Positions 13,874-13,937 of a DNA stretch of 13,937 nt are shown one piece after another; the stretch's first letter is position 1, and each line of letters begins with the position of its first letter. The position numbers and the translations under genes were made by a program. The stretch comes from an uncultured Streptococcus sp. (GTDB lineage: Bacteria; Bacillota; Bacilli; Lactobacillales; Streptococcaceae): positions 1-13,937 of the forward strand of contig NZ_CALHWC010000145.1 of NCBI RefSeq assembly GCF_938036805.1, given 5' to 3'. Under the pieces are notes generated by a model. The model did not search any database. It was not told where the DNA came from and saw nothing but the letters and a program-made list of their open reading frames with translations.

Positions 13874-13937
13874 TTAGTCAACAACAGTGAATCCCATAGA
13901 ACGAGCAGTACCTTCGATCATACGCATTGCAGACTCA
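13874..13937 (-). CDS. rplK: 50S ribosomal protein L11, C-terminal end only
   Basis: Only the last 20 codons and the TAA stop are inside the window. They read E-S-A-M-R-M-I-E-G-T-A-R-S-M-G-F-T-V-V-D, the conserved end of L11 (the rRNA-binding domain of the GTPase-associated centre). The rest lies beyond the right edge. The gene order rplK-rplA is standard. Confidence 0.93.
   Translation of the reverse strand, partial: ESAMRMIEGTARSMGFTVVD

Noticed and set aside
1..13937. CRISPR array, phage or defence island
   Set aside because: No spaced direct repeats, no cas, integrase, transposase or restriction genes; apart from the repeat element the window is core chromosome.

Overview
The window looks like the chromosome of a Streptococcus, most likely a viridans species near S. 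sanguinis or S. gordonii. Pointers are a lysine-type MurE, a family II pyrophosphatase (PpaC), a YtgP/MurJ-like flippase, strong AAGGAG ribosome sites, a streptococcal MET-box and a gene order (metB-malY / flippase-murE / ppaC) familiar from this genus. The species call is inference. No transposase, integrase, phage gene, tRNA, rRNA or CRISPR array was seen. Nearly every gene lies on the minus strand; murE is the only plus-strand gene.

Layout, left to right. (1) 1-2392: a cut-off Mg2+-transporting P-type ATPase gene (mgtA) with a leader of about 430 nt. The leader holds a near-consensus promoter, an M-box Mg2+ riboswitch, an intrinsic terminator and then a small, well-spaced ORF of 23 codons that starts with acidic, His and Pro residues. 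The small ORF lies inside two mutually exclusive RNA stems just before the mgtA ribosome site. (2) 2413-4781: a two-gene operon, cystathionine synthase/lyase (metB-like) then a MalY/PatB-type C-S lyase, behind a MET-box centred near -65. (3) 4827-8011: a lipid II flippase gene and murE, divergent, with promoters whose -35 hexamers overlap almost completely; the murE -10 lies so close to the ATG that its mRNA is predicted to be leaderless. (4) 8013-10053: a CPBP-family membrane protein, then two overlapping genes (a streptococcal conserved protein and a YiiX/NlpC-P60-like thiol hydrolase). (5) 10104-11106: ppaC with a good promoter. (6) 11107-11506: an intergenic stretch with an imperfect inverted repeat and a three-hairpin element that looks like a dispersed streptococcal repeat. 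(7) 11507-13026: an APC-family amino acid permease with a strong extended -10 promoter. (8) 13049-13937: the rplA end of the L11-L1 operon with its terminator, plus the last codons of rplK.

Themes are Mg2+ homeostasis, sulfur amino acid metabolism, cell wall precursor synthesis and export, and housekeeping phosphate and ribosome functions. The most notable candidate for something undescribed is the mgtA leader, where an M-box riboswitch is followed by what may be a second control layer based on a translated peptide. It is an inference from sequence alone.
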